A stretch of 64,000 nucleotides of DNA from Streptomyces sp. B21-083 (GTDB lineage: Bacteria; Actinomycetota; Actinomycetes; Streptomycetales; Streptomycetaceae): the NCBI RefSeq assembly GCF_036898825.1, contig NZ_JARUND010000001.1:5270001-5334000 (forward strand), in the 5' to 3' direction. The notes under the pieces are model-generated. The model did no database searches and was not told the DNA's origin. It saw only the letters and a list, made by a program, of their open reading frames with translations. Numbering within the stretch: position 1 is the stretch's first letter; each line of letters begins with the position of its first letter. Shown in pieces: positions 45,126 to 54,458 of this stretch. A program made the translations under genes and the position numbers.

Positions 45126-46625
45126 TCAGCCGACGGTCCACTTCTGGCTCGTCGCGCCCGTGCCCGTCAGCTGGACGACCGCCGCTCCGGTCGTCGTCGC
45201 GTTGCTCAGCACGCCGAGGTTCAGCCCGCTGTGCACGGCCACCAGCATGTAGACGCTGCCCGTGTAGCTGCCGACCAGGTCGAAGAAGAACTGCTGGTTG
45301 GTGCCGCCGTTGCAGGTCCACTGGATGAGCTGGCGGTTCTCGGCGGTCGACTTGCTGGGCACGTCCAGGCAGAGCCCGCTGTTGACGTTCTTGAGCGTGT
45401 AGATGTTGGCCGACACCTTGGTGAGGTTCCACCGCTGGTCCGAACCGCCCGTGCCGGTCGCCTGGATGATGTTGGCGTTGGTGGCGGTGGAGGCGCCGGT
45501 GACATCGAGGAGCATAGAGCTGCCCGAGTTCGTCAGGGTGTGGGCCGCCGCGCTCGGTACGCCGCTGTTCGGCGTCCAGGTGCCCGCCTGGACGTCCAGT
45601 GACCAGGTCGGATACTGGCCGAGGTTGACCGTCGTACCACTGATGGTCAGCGGCAACCAGATGATCTGGGACGCGCCGAGGTCGGAGGCGTTCCAGCGGT
45701 CACCGGCGTAGATGTACGTCGTACCGGAGGTGCCGGCCACCGTGATGATGTTGGCCGTCTGGCTGCCGTACGTCTTGGTGCCCGGGGCGGCGAAGTCGCG
45801 CATCGGCGCCCAGGTGCCGCTGACGGAGGTGGCGGTGGAGTAGACGTTGTCGTTGAGGCTCCAGCCGGTCAGGTGCGAGGCGAGCAGGTAGTAGATCCCG
45901 TTGGCCTTGACCATCGCGGGTGACTCGAAGCTGTTGGCGCCGCCGCCGCTGCCCAGGATGGCGACCGTGCTCACCGGGGTGAGGTAGTCGCCGGAGAGCA
46001 GGTCGACGCGCAGCCCGTTGTTGCGGTCCTCCGACAAAAGGTAGGCGGTGCCGTCGGTGTCCTGGAACAGACCGATGTCGCGGCTCAGTTGGCCCAGCGG
46101 GCGCGAGCTGCCCCGGTAGTCATAGGCGCCGCAGGGCGTGCTGCTGGTGGCGACACCGACCTTGGCCTCGGAGTAGTTGGAGCTGTCGATGTGCACGTAC
46201 ATGACGTACTTCTGGGTGCCGGCGTTGTAGATCACCTTCGGCCGCTCGACCACCCGGGACGGCCCGAGGTCACCGCTGCTCTGCAGGGACAGCGCGTCGC
46301 CCCGGTACGTCCAGTTCGCCAGGTCGGTCGAGCTGTAGCAGGCGATGGCCCGGAAGGACGTGTCGGTCGACGTCTCGCCCGTCTTGTTCTCACCGAAGCC
46401 GTACCAGGTGTCACCGACCTTGATGATGCCCATGCCGTGCAGCTGCAGGGCGTTGCCGCTGGTGTCGGTCCGCGCCGCGCCGGTCGTGAAGGTCACGCCG
46501 GTGGCGGCCTGGGCGGCCGAGGCGGGTATCAGGAGCGAGGCGACACCTGTCAGAAGGGACAGGAGCAGGACGGCGACGGTCCGCCATGGGCTGCCGCTCC
46601 GGCCGGTGGACGTTCCTTGCAACAT
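45126..46625 (-). CDS. secreted GH43 (exo-beta-1,3-galactanase-like) with CBM13 domain
   Basis: 499 residues, ATG 46625. Signal peptide ends near ASAAQAATG. The catalytic propeller has NALQLHGMGIIKVGDTWYGF, GENKTGETSTDTSF, ERPKVIYNAGTQKYVMYVHI and SRDIGLFQDTDGTAYLLSED, resembling the GH43 subfamily of exo-beta-1,3-galactanases. From about residue 360 a ricin-type CBM13 region carries QxW-like ends (SDQRW, NQQFF, SQKW). Probably cuts arabinogalactan side chains. Divergent from the GH97 gene. Confidence 0.87.
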   Translation of the reverse strand: MLQGTSTGRSGSPWRTVAVLLLSLLTGVASLLIPASAAQAATGVTFTTGAARTDTSGNALQLHGMGIIKVGDTWYGFGENKTGETSTDTSFRAIACYSSTDLANWTYRGDALSLQSSGDLGPSRVVERPKVIYNAGTQKYVMYVHIDSSNYSEAKVGVATSSTPCGAYDYRGSSRPLGQLSRDIGLFQDTDGTAYLLSEDRNNGLRVDLLSGDYLTPVSTVAILGSGGGANSFESPAMVKANGIYYLLASHLTGWSLNDNVYSTATSVSGTWAPMRDFAAPGTKTYGSQTANIITVAGTSGTTYIYAGDRWNASDLGASQIIWLPLTISGTTVNLGQYPTWSLDVQAGTWTPNSGVPSAAAHTLTNSGSSMLLDVTGASTATNANIIQATGTGGSDQRWNLTKVSANIYTLKNVNSGLCLDVPSKSTAENRQLIQWTCNGGTNQQFFFDLVGSYTGSVYMLVAVHSGLNLGVLSNATTTGAAVVQLTGTGATSQKWTVG

Positions 46626-46853
46626 GCTGTTCCGCCTCTTCTTCGAGGTCCCCCGGGTATATGTCCGCCGTTTGGCGGGTTAATGACAACTGTCGCCAGA
46701 AGCCCTGTCAATACTTGGACGTTGGTTTCTGTTTCTTTTCATTGGTTTTGCGCACACCCGTTGACCAGGAGGAAGGCGGGGGAGTAGAACAACCCCTGCG
46801 GGTCGCAGGTTTGTTACTGGTTGGTTTTGTTCGAACTGCGAGGTGGGCACACC

Positions 46854-48806
46854 ATGGAATCTCCCGCATCACCCGGGAACCTGTCACGGCGAGGGATCCT
46901 CAAGGGAGCGGCGGTCACCGCCGGAGGAGCGGTCCTCGGCCTCGGCAGCACGTCCGTCGCCCGGGCGGCGGACGCGTCGATCACGGCGACCTCGCCGGAC
47001 GGCGCGAACAGGATCACCATGTCGCTGGTCGGCGGCGTGCTCCAGTGGTCGGTGAAACGCGGCGGCACGACCGTCCTCAACCCCTCGGCGCTCGGCCTCG
47101 TGCTGAGCGACGGCACCCAACTGGGCGCGGGGAACCTGTCGGTGACCAACTACCAGCACTGGACGAAGGACAGCACCTGGACCCCGGTCTACGGTCGTGA
47201 CGCGACCGTCCGCGACCACTACCAGGAGATGCGCTGGAACCTCCGGGAGGCCACCAGCGGCGTCAACTTCTCCGTCCAACTGCGCGCCTACGACACCGGT
47301 GTGGCCCTGCGCTGTGTCCTGCTCGACGCGGGCAGCGCCACCATCTCCGACGAGCTGACCACCTGGGCCTTCCCCGCCGGCACCACGGTCTACAGCGCCC
47401 GGGACGAGGACGCCTACAGCCCGCTCGCGCCGGGTGCCATCCCGCTCACCGGCACCTCCACCACCGACAACGGCAACCTCAGCGACCTGCCGCTGCTCGT
47501 CACCCTGGACAGCGGGCTGCATGCGACCATCTGCGAATCCTCACGGGTCAACTACCCCCGCTCGATGGTCAGTTCCGTCACCGGCGCCGACAACACGCTC
47601 AAGACGTACCTGATGAAGAAGTCCGCCCGTTCCTCGGGCACCGCGCAGAACACCACGACCGTCACCACGCCGTTCGCCACGCCCTGGCGGGTCCTGGTGC
47701 TCGGTGACGAGGCCGGCGACCTGATCGACAACGCCGAACTCGTCCTCAACCTCGCCCCGCCCTGCGCCCTCCCGGCCACCTCCTGGATCAAGCCGGGCAA
47801 GGTGTTCCGCTGCGAGTTGACCACTGCCGCCGGCACCCAGGGCGTGGACTTCGCCGCCGCCCGCAACCTGCAGTACATCGAGTACGACGCCGGCTGGTAC
47901 GGCCCCGAGTTCAGCACCCTCGACGCCACCACCCCGATAGCCGCGATCGACCTGCCAGGCGTGATCGACTACGCCACCAGTCACGGCGTCGGCGTCTTCC
48001 TCTACGTCAACCGCATCGCCCTGACGGACCCTGACACCCTGTTCGCCCTGTACAAGAGCTGGGGCGTGGCCGGTATCAAGCTCGGCTTCATCAACGACGG
48101 CACCCAGGCCATGACCAACCAGATCATCGCCTGGGCCAAGGCCGCCGCCAAGTACGAGCTGCTCATCGACATGCACGACGACGTCCGCTCCTGGGGTTAC
48201 GAGCGCACGTATCCCAACTGGATCAGCCTGGAGGGCGTCCGGGGCAACGAGCAGTTCCCGACCGCCACCAACAACGTCCTGCTGCCCTTCGCCCGTAACG
48301 TCGGCGGCCCGATGGACTACACCATCTGCTACGGCCAGTCGCGCGACCAGACCACCAACAACCACCAGCTGGCGATGGCCGCCGTCTACTACCAGCCGCT
48401 GAACTTCCTCTACTGGTACTCAAAACCGTCCGCCTACGCCACCACCGCCAACTGGCCCGGCCTCGCCTGGTTCGACGCCATCCCCACCACCTGGGACGAG
48501 AGCACCACGGTGGCGGCGGCCGTCGGCCAGTACGTCGCGGTGGCCCGCCGCAGCGGCATCACCTGGTTCCTCGGAGCGATGACCAATGAGGACGCGCGCA
48601 CCCTGTCGGTCCCGCTGACCTTCCTCGACAGCGGCACGTCCTACACGGCCACGATCTACGCCGACGGCACGGCGGGCAGCACCCCGCACGCGACCCCCAC
48701 CGTCGTCAGCACCCGGACGGTCACCTCCGCCACCACCCTCAGCGTGACCATGACCAGCGCGGGCGGCCAGGCGGTGATCCTGACGCCGGTGAACTCGGTG
48801 AGCTGA
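46854..48806 (+). CDS. Tat-exported GH97 glycoside hydrolase
   Basis: 650 residues from ATG 46854 (GAGGTG upstream). Twin-arginine signal LSRRGILKGAAVTAGGAVLG. GH97 features: an N-terminal beta-sandwich, then a barrel with YIEYDAGWYGPEF, GVGVFLYVNRIAL, GIKLGFINDG, LLIDMHDD, and SLEGVRGNEQF whose Glu is a likely catalytic residue. GH97 enzymes are alpha-glucosidases or alpha-galactosidases. It ends one base before the convergent FMN-binding gene's stop. Confidence 0.9.
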   Translation: MESPASPGNLSRRGILKGAAVTAGGAVLGLGSTSVARAADASITATSPDGANRITMSLVGGVLQWSVKRGGTTVLNPSALGLVLSDGTQLGAGNLSVTNYQHWTKDSTWTPVYGRDATVRDHYQEMRWNLREATSGVNFSVQLRAYDTGVALRCVLLDAGSATISDELTTWAFPAGTTVYSARDEDAYSPLAPGAIPLTGTSTTDNGNLSDLPLLVTLDSGLHATICESSRVNYPRSMVSSVTGADNTLKTYLMKKSARSSGTAQNTTTVTTPFATPWRVLVLGDEAGDLIDNAELVLNLAPPCALPATSWIKPGKVFRCELTTAAGTQGVDFAAARNLQYIEYDAGWYGPEFSTLDATTPIAAIDLPGVIDYATSHGVGVFLYVNRIALTDPDTLFALYKSWGVAGIKLGFINDGTQAMTNQIIAWAKAAAKYELLIDMHDDVRSWGYERTYPNWISLEGVRGNEQFPTATNNVLLPFARNVGGPMDYTICYGQSRDQTTNNHQLAMAAVYYQPLNFLYWYSKPSAYATTANWPGLAWFDAIPTTWDESTTVAAAVGQYVAVARRSGITWFLGAMTNEDARTLSVPLTFLDSGTSYTATIYADGTAGSTPHATPTVVSTRTVTSATTLSVTMTSAGGQAVILTPVNSVS

Positions 48807-48807
48807 T

Positions 48808-49284
48808 TCAGCCGTTCGCGGAGTCCAGCGCCGACTGGAGCGACTGCCTGTATCCGTCGCTGGTGTACGTGGCCCCGGAGACGGTGTCGATGTCGGCGCT
48901 CTGGGCGGTGAGCGCCTCCCTGGTCAACTGCGGGATGGCGTACGAGCTGATCTCCTGGTCCCGTGGGTTCTCCTGCGGGTAGGTGACCGCGGTGACGGCG
49001 GTGAGCTTCCCGTCCGTCACCGTGACCCGGACCTGGACGGGACCCCAGCGGGTCTGGACGGTATCGCCGGTGAGGGTCCGGGTGCCGGTGGCCGACCCGG
49101 TCGACCCGGCCCCCGACGTGCTGGAACTGCTCGAACTGCTCGACGGCGCGGGAGCGGACGCGAGCCCGGCGACAGAGGGCGTCGTGTGCGGCTTCAGCGA
49201 CAGCAGCAGCACCATGCCGGAGACGGTCGCGGCGCTCGCCAGCACGATGCGGCGCAGCGGGCGGTTCTTCCTCAACGTGTGCAA
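48808..49284 (-). CDS. exported FMN-binding domain protein
   Basis: 158 residues if it starts at TTG 49284 (GAGG five bases upstream, just after the reductase stop); TTG 49275 is an alternative. Anchor helix RRIVLASAATVSGMVLLLSL, Ser-rich linker, then an FMN-binding domain with TRWGPVQVRVTVTDGKLTAV and DTVSGATYTSDGYRQSLQSA. D-x-x-S-G-A-T is the ApbE-type site where FMN is attached covalently to Thr. It probably passes electrons with the ferric-reductase-like partner upstream. Confidence 0.85.
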   Translation of the reverse strand: MHTLRKNRPLRRIVLASAATVSGMVLLLSLKPHTTPSVAGLASAPAPSSSSSSSSTSGAGSTGSATGTRTLTGDTVQTRWGPVQVRVTVTDGKLTAVTAVTYPQENPRDQEISSYAIPQLTREALTAQSADIDTVSGATYTSDGYRQSLQSALDSANG

Positions 49285-49291
49285 GACGGCC

Positions 49292-50644
49292 TCACAGCTC
49301 GAAGGACTCGTGGTGGATACGGCGGTCAGGGACCCCGGCGCCGCGCAGCTCCCCGTACAGGTCCTGCGTGAACCCGTGCGGGCCGCACAGGTACACGTCG
49401 TGGGAGTCGAGGTCGGGCACGGCGGCGCGCAGCGCGTCGGCGGTGAGGTCGGGGCGCCTGCCGTCCGGGCCGTTGAGCGCGTAGAGCACCTTCGCTCCGC
49501 GCCATCGCGCGACGGCCTCCAGCTCACCGCCCAGGGCGAGATCCTCGTTCGTGCGGGCGCGGTAGAGGAGGGTGACGTCGCCGGGCAGCGTCTCGAACAG
49601 GGCCCGCAGCGGGGTGACGCCGACTCCGCCCGCGATCAGCAGGGACCTGTGCGTGGTCTGCCGGTCGGCGGTCAGCGCCCCGTACGGGCCCTCCGCCCAC
49701 ACCCGCGTGCCCGGCCGCAGCAGCGGGACGGCGGCGCTGTGGTCGCCGAGCGCCTTGACGGTGATGCGCAGCAGGTCCGGTCGCGGCGGCGCCGACAGGG
49801 AGTACGGCGTGGACGTCCAGCGCATGCCGTCGGTGAGGAACCGCCAGCGCAGGAACTGCCCCGGCCGTACGCCCATCTCGTGCAGCCGCCGGCCGCCGAT
49901 GACGACGGAGTACACGCCCGGCGCCTCCTGGTGCACGGAGTCGACCCGAAGCCGGTGACGCAGGTTGAGCCGTACCGGGGCGAGGATCCTGAACCAGCCC
50001 ACCAGGGCGGAAACGCCCAGGTAGAGCGCGTACCAGGCGGCCTGGGCCGGCCCGTTGCCGGTGAAGTCGGAGCCCAGGGCGAGCTGGTGGCCGAAGGTGA
50101 GGAAGAGGGCGGCGTACGTGAGCAGGTGGAGGTAGTACCAGAACTCGTGGCTGACGCGACGGCGCACCGCGCGGGCGGAGACGATGCCGACCGCGAACAG
50201 GATGACGGTGCCGGCGGTGGCCTTGAGCATCTCCGGGTAGTCCAGGACCACGGTGAGCGCCTCGTCCAGGAACGAGGAGCCGTCCTGGGCGGCGTACCCG
50301 AGGAGGATCAGGGTGATGTGGGCGAGCAGCAGGCAGATCGTGTACCGGCCCGCCATCGCGTGCCAGCGCGTCACCCGGTCCGCCCCGATCCGCCGCTCCA
50401 GGAGCGGGACGCGGGCCATCAGACCGACGAGGACGGCACAGGCGTACCCGCACAGCAGTCCCGCGATCCGCCCGGCGCCCGTCAGCCAGCCCGTGGCGCC
50501 CACGACCGACCCGGTGTCGTACCACCACAGGGCGATCACGGCGGCGGCCCCGGCCCACAAGGCGGCGAGCACGGGACCGGCCGGGGACCGCCGTGGCGCC
50601 GGAGGCGCGGGAGCGACCCTTCGTTGCGCGTACGCCGTCGTCAT
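49292..50644 (-). CDS. ferric-reductase-like membrane protein with FAD/NAD module
   Basis: 450 residues from ATG 50644 (AAAGGA upstream). Six hydrophobic helices with His pairs for haem (TRWHAMAGRYTICLLLAHIT, HEFWYYLHLLTYAALFLTFG). The C-terminal ferredoxin-reductase module has WTSTPYSLSAPP for FAD and LLIAGGVGVTPLRALF, VYLCGPHGF for NAD(P)H. Together with the FMN-binding protein it forms a transmembrane electron-transfer pair. Divergent from the two-component system, which may control it. Confidence 0.9.
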   Translation of the reverse strand: MTTAYAQRRVAPAPPAPRRSPAGPVLAALWAGAAAVIALWWYDTGSVVGATGWLTGAGRIAGLLCGYACAVLVGLMARVPLLERRIGADRVTRWHAMAGRYTICLLLAHITLILLGYAAQDGSSFLDEALTVVLDYPEMLKATAGTVILFAVGIVSARAVRRRVSHEFWYYLHLLTYAALFLTFGHQLALGSDFTGNGPAQAAWYALYLGVSALVGWFRILAPVRLNLRHRLRVDSVHQEAPGVYSVVIGGRRLHEMGVRPGQFLRWRFLTDGMRWTSTPYSLSAPPRPDLLRITVKALGDHSAAVPLLRPGTRVWAEGPYGALTADRQTTHRSLLIAGGVGVTPLRALFETLPGDVTLLYRARTNEDLALGGELEAVARWRGAKVLYALNGPDGRRPDLTADALRAAVPDLDSHDVYLCGPHGFTQDLYGELRGAGVPDRRIHHESFEL

Positions 50645-50896
50645 CCGCGTGTCCTTTCGGCTGCCCGTGAGTCTGTTCGTACGTCCTTTCGGCCGTCCGG
50701 GATGCCACTGTGCCGGGGCAACTTCTGAGCCAGCTCTCAGTGCTCGGGGGCCGGCGAGGGCATCGACGCAGGTGGGAGGTGTGTCAGGAGGCCGGGCGTG
50801 GCGTGTGGGCACAGCGGGCTCAGGGTGGACTCAGAGCGAACTCAGAGGTCGGGGAAGCGGCCCGGGACACGGCGAGACCGCATCCTGGTACCTGAG

Positions 50897-51646
50897 ATGA
50901 ACACTCCCCGCCCACGCGGCCCAGGCCGCCCCACGCTGACCCGGACCGACGGCACCCCGCTTTGCGTCCTCGTCGTAGACGACGACCCCGACCTCGCGGA
51001 GGTCCTCTCCGGCGCCCTGCGGTACGAGGGCTGGGAGGTCCGTACGGCGGGCGACGGCGTCTCGGCCGTCGCCGAGGCACGCGAACTGCTGCCCGACGCC
51101 GTCGTCCTCGACGTCATGCTCCCGGACACCGACGGCTTCGCCGTGCTGCCCTCGCTGCACGCCGTGCGCCCCGACGTGTGCGTCCTCTTCCTGACCGCGC
51201 GCGACGCGGTCGAGGACCGGATCGCCGGGATCACGGCCGGCGGCGACGACTACGTGACGAAACCGTTCAGCCTGGAGGAGGTCGTCGCCCGGCTGCGCGG
51301 ACTGCTGCGCCGGGCCGGCATGGCCCGGCAGACGGAGGACGGGCCACGGCTGACCGTCGGTGACCTCGCCATGGACGAGGACGCCCGCGAGGTCACCCGC
51401 GCCGGCGAACTCATTGAGCTGTCCCCGACGGAGTTCGAACTGCTGCGCTACCTCATGTGCAACCCGCGGCGCGTGCTGAGCAAGGCGCAGATCCTCGACC
51501 GCGTCTGGTCCTACGACTTCGGCGGGCAGGCCCATGTCGTCGAGCTGTACATCTCCTACCTGCGCAAGAAGGTGGACGCGGGCCGCCCGCCCATGATCCA
51601 CACAGTGCGCGGCGCCGGATACGTACTCAAGCCGGTGGCCCAGTGA
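50897..51646 (+). CDS. OmpR-family response regulator
   Basis: 249 residues from ATG 50897; no strong ribosome site precedes it. Receiver with VLVVDDDPDLAEVL, phosphorylation Asp in AVVLDVMLPD, switch region LFLTARD and Lys in YVTKPFS. Winged helix with ELSPTEFELLRYLMCNPRRV and VVELYISYLRKKVD. Its stop overlaps the kinase start (GTGA). Confidence 0.94.
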   Translation: MNTPRPRGPGRPTLTRTDGTPLCVLVVDDDPDLAEVLSGALRYEGWEVRTAGDGVSAVAEARELLPDAVVLDVMLPDTDGFAVLPSLHAVRPDVCVLFLTARDAVEDRIAGITAGGDDYVTKPFSLEEVVARLRGLLRRAGMARQTEDGPRLTVGDLAMDEDAREVTRAGELIELSPTEFELLRYLMCNPRRVLSKAQILDRVWSYDFGGQAHVVELYISYLRKKVDAGRPPMIHTVRGAGYVLKPVAQ

Positions 51647-53172
51647 GGACGCGGCGGGGTCGCGAGATCCGCCTGCCGTCGCCCCGCCTCCCGCGCCTGC
51701 CCCGGCCGCACACGCTGCGGGCGCGGCTCACCGCCGGCCTCGTCGTGCTGCTCGCGGTCAGCTGCGCGGCCGTCGGGGTCGCGGCGGTGGTGGAGCTGAA
51801 CGGCTTCCTCACCGGCCGCCTCGACCAGCAACTGCGCGAGACGGGCGTACGGTTCCCGGCGAGCCTGGAGCACGGCCCCGGCCGGCCCTCGGACCACGAC
51901 GGCGACGAGGGCGGCGACGGTGACACCCGCCGTCAGACGGTCGGCACCTTCGGCGCACGCCTGGTCGGCGACACCGTCACCAACGCCGCGGTGGTCGCGT
52001 CCGGCAGCGGTACGGGCACGGTGACCGTCACGCTCGGCGCGCGGGACAGGAGAAAGCTCGCCGCGCTTCCGGCCGACGGCGGGGGGCACACGGCCGATCT
52101 CCCGGCGCTGGGCGACTACCGCCTGATGGTGACCGAGGGCAGGGACGGCGACGTCCTGATCACCGGGCTGCCCATGGAGCCCGTGGAGGCCACCGTCCAC
52201 CGGCTGGAACTGGTCGCCGCGATCGTCTTCGGCGCGGCCCTCGCCGTCACCGGAGTCGCCGGTGCGCTGTGGGTGCGCTGGTCGCTGCGACCGCTCAGCA
52301 AAGTGGCCGCGACCGCCACCCGGGTCAGTGAACTCCCGCTCTCCAGCGGCGAGGTGGCGCTTCCGGCACGCGCCCCCGAGAGCGACCCGCGCAGCGAGGT
52401 GGGACGCGTCGCCGGAGCCTTCAACGCGATGCTCGGCCACGTCGAGGACGCGCTCACGCAACGGCACGCGAGCCAGGAACGGCTGCGCAGTTTCGCCGCC
52501 GACGCCAGCCATGAACTCCGTACGCCCGTGGCGTCGATCCGAGGTCACGCCGAACTGGCGCTGCTGCACCCGGACCCGGTGCCGCAGAAGGTGACGCGGG
52601 CCCTGGAGCGCATCGAGGCCGAAGCCGCCCGCATGGGCGAGATGGTCGACGACCTGCTGCTCCTGGCCCGCCTGGACGCCGGCCGCCCCCTGGAACGCCT
52701 GCCCGTCGACCTGACCCGCCTGGTCCTCGACGCGGTGACGGACGCGCAGGCCGCGGGCCCCGGACACCGCTGGCTGATGGAACTGCCCGAGGAGCCGGTG
52801 ACGGTGCCCGGCGACACCCACCGCCTCCACCAGGTGCTGGCCAACCTGCTGGCCAACGCCCGCCTGCACACCCCCGCCGGCAGCACGGTCACCGTCTCCC
52901 TGGAGACCGACGACACGACAGCGCTGCTGAAGGTCCACGACGACGGGCCGGGCGTCTCGGCGGACGTCCGGTCCAAGGTCTTCGAACGCTTCACCCACGC
53001 CGACCGCCGCCGCCCCGAGGACGCGAAAGCCGGCACGGGCACCGGCCTGGGCCTCTCGATCGTGGCAGCGGTGGCGGAGGCCCACGACGGAAGCGTCACC
53101 CTGGAAAGCACCCCGGGTTCGACCACGTTCACCGTCCTCCTGCCGAGCACCGCGGGCATGCCGTCCGCGTGA
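51643..53172 (+). CDS. sensor histidine kinase partner
   Basis: 509 residues from GTG 51643. Two membrane helices (LTAGLVVLLAVSCAAVGVAA and LVAAIVFGAALAVTGVAGAL) flank an extracellular domain rich in Asp/Gly. HAMP, then FAADASHELRTPVASIRGHA with the phosphorylated His, N box NLLANARLHTPAG, and G boxes DDGPGV and GTGLGLSIV. It phosphorylates the regulator it overlaps. Neighbouring reductase genes suggest redox or metal control, not proven. Confidence 0.94.
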   Translation: MRTRRGREIRLPSPRLPRLPRPHTLRARLTAGLVVLLAVSCAAVGVAAVVELNGFLTGRLDQQLRETGVRFPASLEHGPGRPSDHDGDEGGDGDTRRQTVGTFGARLVGDTVTNAAVVASGSGTGTVTVTLGARDRRKLAALPADGGGHTADLPALGDYRLMVTEGRDGDVLITGLPMEPVEATVHRLELVAAIVFGAALAVTGVAGALWVRWSLRPLSKVAATATRVSELPLSSGEVALPARAPESDPRSEVGRVAGAFNAMLGHVEDALTQRHASQERLRSFAADASHELRTPVASIRGHAELALLHPDPVPQKVTRALERIEAEAARMGEMVDDLLLLARLDAGRPLERLPVDLTRLVLDAVTDAQAAGPGHRWLMELPEEPVTVPGDTHRLHQVLANLLANARLHTPAGSTVTVSLETDDTTALLKVHDDGPGVSADVRSKVFERFTHADRRRPEDAKAGTGTGLGLSIVAAVAEAHDGSVTLESTPGSTTFTVLLPSTAGMPSA

Positions 53173-53231
53173 CGGGGCGACGGAGGGGTTGACGGAGACG
53201 GGTGTGACGGCCACCTTGGACGAACCGGCTG

Positions 53232-53245
53232 TGGGAGCGCTCCCA
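53232..53245 (+). promoter_or_regulatory. CebR-type operator
   Basis: Perfect palindrome TGGGAGCGCTCCCA 30 bases before the esterase start. This is the well-known CebR box in Streptomyces, repressed by CebR and relieved by cellobiose or cellotriose. Confidence 0.88.
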
Positions 53246-53274
53246 CAACTGCCCCCACACCAAAGGAAGGCCAC

Positions 53275-54405
53275 ATGCGGACGTCTCGTCACTTATCCCG
53301 AAGGACGCTGCTCACCGCCGCCACCGCGGGCGCCGTCACCGCCGTCGCCTCCCCCTCCCAGGCCTCCCAGGCCTCGCCGGCGTCCGGTACCCGGGCCCGG
53401 TTCCGGACGGTGGGCCGAGTCAAGGAGGCCGTTGACGGGTTCGTGCGGTACACCTGGCCCGGCATCTACTTCGAGGGCCGGTTCCGCGGCACCGGTGTCG
53501 GCATCGTCCTCGACGACTCCGACAACGACTACGACGTACAGATCGACGGAACGACCACGGCCACACTGGTGACTCCGGGCCGGATCACGTCCTGGATCGA
53601 CGGCCTCGCCGACACGGAGCACCGCGTACGGCTCGTCAAGCGCACCGAGAGCCCCTGGGCCGCCGGCGGGTTCGGCGGGTTCGTCGCCGCTCCCGGAGGC
53701 ACGATCCTCGCCCGTCCCCGCGCGCGAAGCAGACAGATCGAGTTCATCGGCGACTCCTACACCGCGGGCTACGGCAACGCCTCCACCGTCCGCGACTGTT
53801 CGGGCAACGGAGGAGTCAACCGCAACAGCGACGCCGACCTCGCCTTCGGCGCCCTCACCGCCCGGAGCCTCGGCGCCGACTACCAGATCAACGCCTTCTC
53901 CGGCCGGGGCATGGTCCGCAACTACAACGGAAGCAGCCCCGGCACGGACTTCCGCACGTACTACGACCGTGCCCTGCTGAACGTCGACGGCGACGTCTGG
54001 CGGAAACCGGACAGCTGGCAGCCGCGGGTCGTCGTGGTCGGCCTGGGCATCAACGACTTCTCGACGCCGCTCAACCCGGGCGAGCCCTGGACCACGCAGG
54101 ACGAGCTGACCGCCGCCTACGAGACCGCCTACCACGGCTTCCTCGACACACTGCGTGCCCGATACGGCAGCAGGACGTTCATCGTGGTCAGCGCCACCCA
54201 CCTCGCCGACACGGCGTTCGCCGACACCGCCCGGCGCATCGTCCGGAGCCGCAACCGCCGGGGCGACCACAGGATCGGCTACTGGTACTACGACAGCGCC
54301 GGCCTGGACTACCTCGGATGCGACTGGCACCCCTCCTTCCACGACCACCGCCTCATCGCCGACCAGCTCGACAACCACCTCGCCGCCCTTCCGCTGCGCT
54401 GGTAG
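53275..54405 (+). CDS. secreted SGNH esterase, CE2-like acetyl xylan/glucan esterase
   Basis: 376 residues, ATG 53275 after AAGGAAGG. Twin-arginine-like start HLSRRTLLTAATAGAVTAV. A beta-sandwich of about 120 residues (YFEGRFRGTGVGIVLDDSD) precedes the SGNH core: IEFIGDSYTAGYG (Ser), VVGLGINDF (Asn block), and DWHPSFHDHRLIADQL (Asp-x-x-His). Two-domain layout is that of family CE2 carbohydrate esterases. The CebR box upstream places it in the cellulose/xylan regulon. Confidence 0.9.
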   Translation: MRTSRHLSRRTLLTAATAGAVTAVASPSQASQASPASGTRARFRTVGRVKEAVDGFVRYTWPGIYFEGRFRGTGVGIVLDDSDNDYDVQIDGTTTATLVTPGRITSWIDGLADTEHRVRLVKRTESPWAAGGFGGFVAAPGGTILARPRARSRQIEFIGDSYTAGYGNASTVRDCSGNGGVNRNSDADLAFGALTARSLGADYQINAFSGRGMVRNYNGSSPGTDFRTYYDRALLNVDGDVWRKPDSWQPRVVVVGLGINDFSTPLNPGEPWTTQDELTAAYETAYHGFLDTLRARYGSRTFIVVSATHLADTAFADTARRIVRSRNRRGDHRIGYWYYDSAGLDYLGCDWHPSFHDHRLIADQLDNHLAALPLRW

Positions 54406-54424
54406 CCGGAGCCGGACCGCCTTT

Positions 54425-54450
54425 CCGGATCCCGGCCGGCCGGGATCCGG
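54425..54450 (+). terminator. 13-bp perfect palindromic hairpin
   Basis: CCGGATCCCGGCC followed directly by its complement, between the convergent esterase and PIG-L genes. Confidence 0.8.
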
Positions 54451-54458
54451 TGGGCGGG

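Noticed and set aside
43410..45602. Plus-strand 730-codon frame crossing IclR and VOC genes
   Set aside because: Runs antisense to IclR and out of frame with the VOC gene; no sensible protein.
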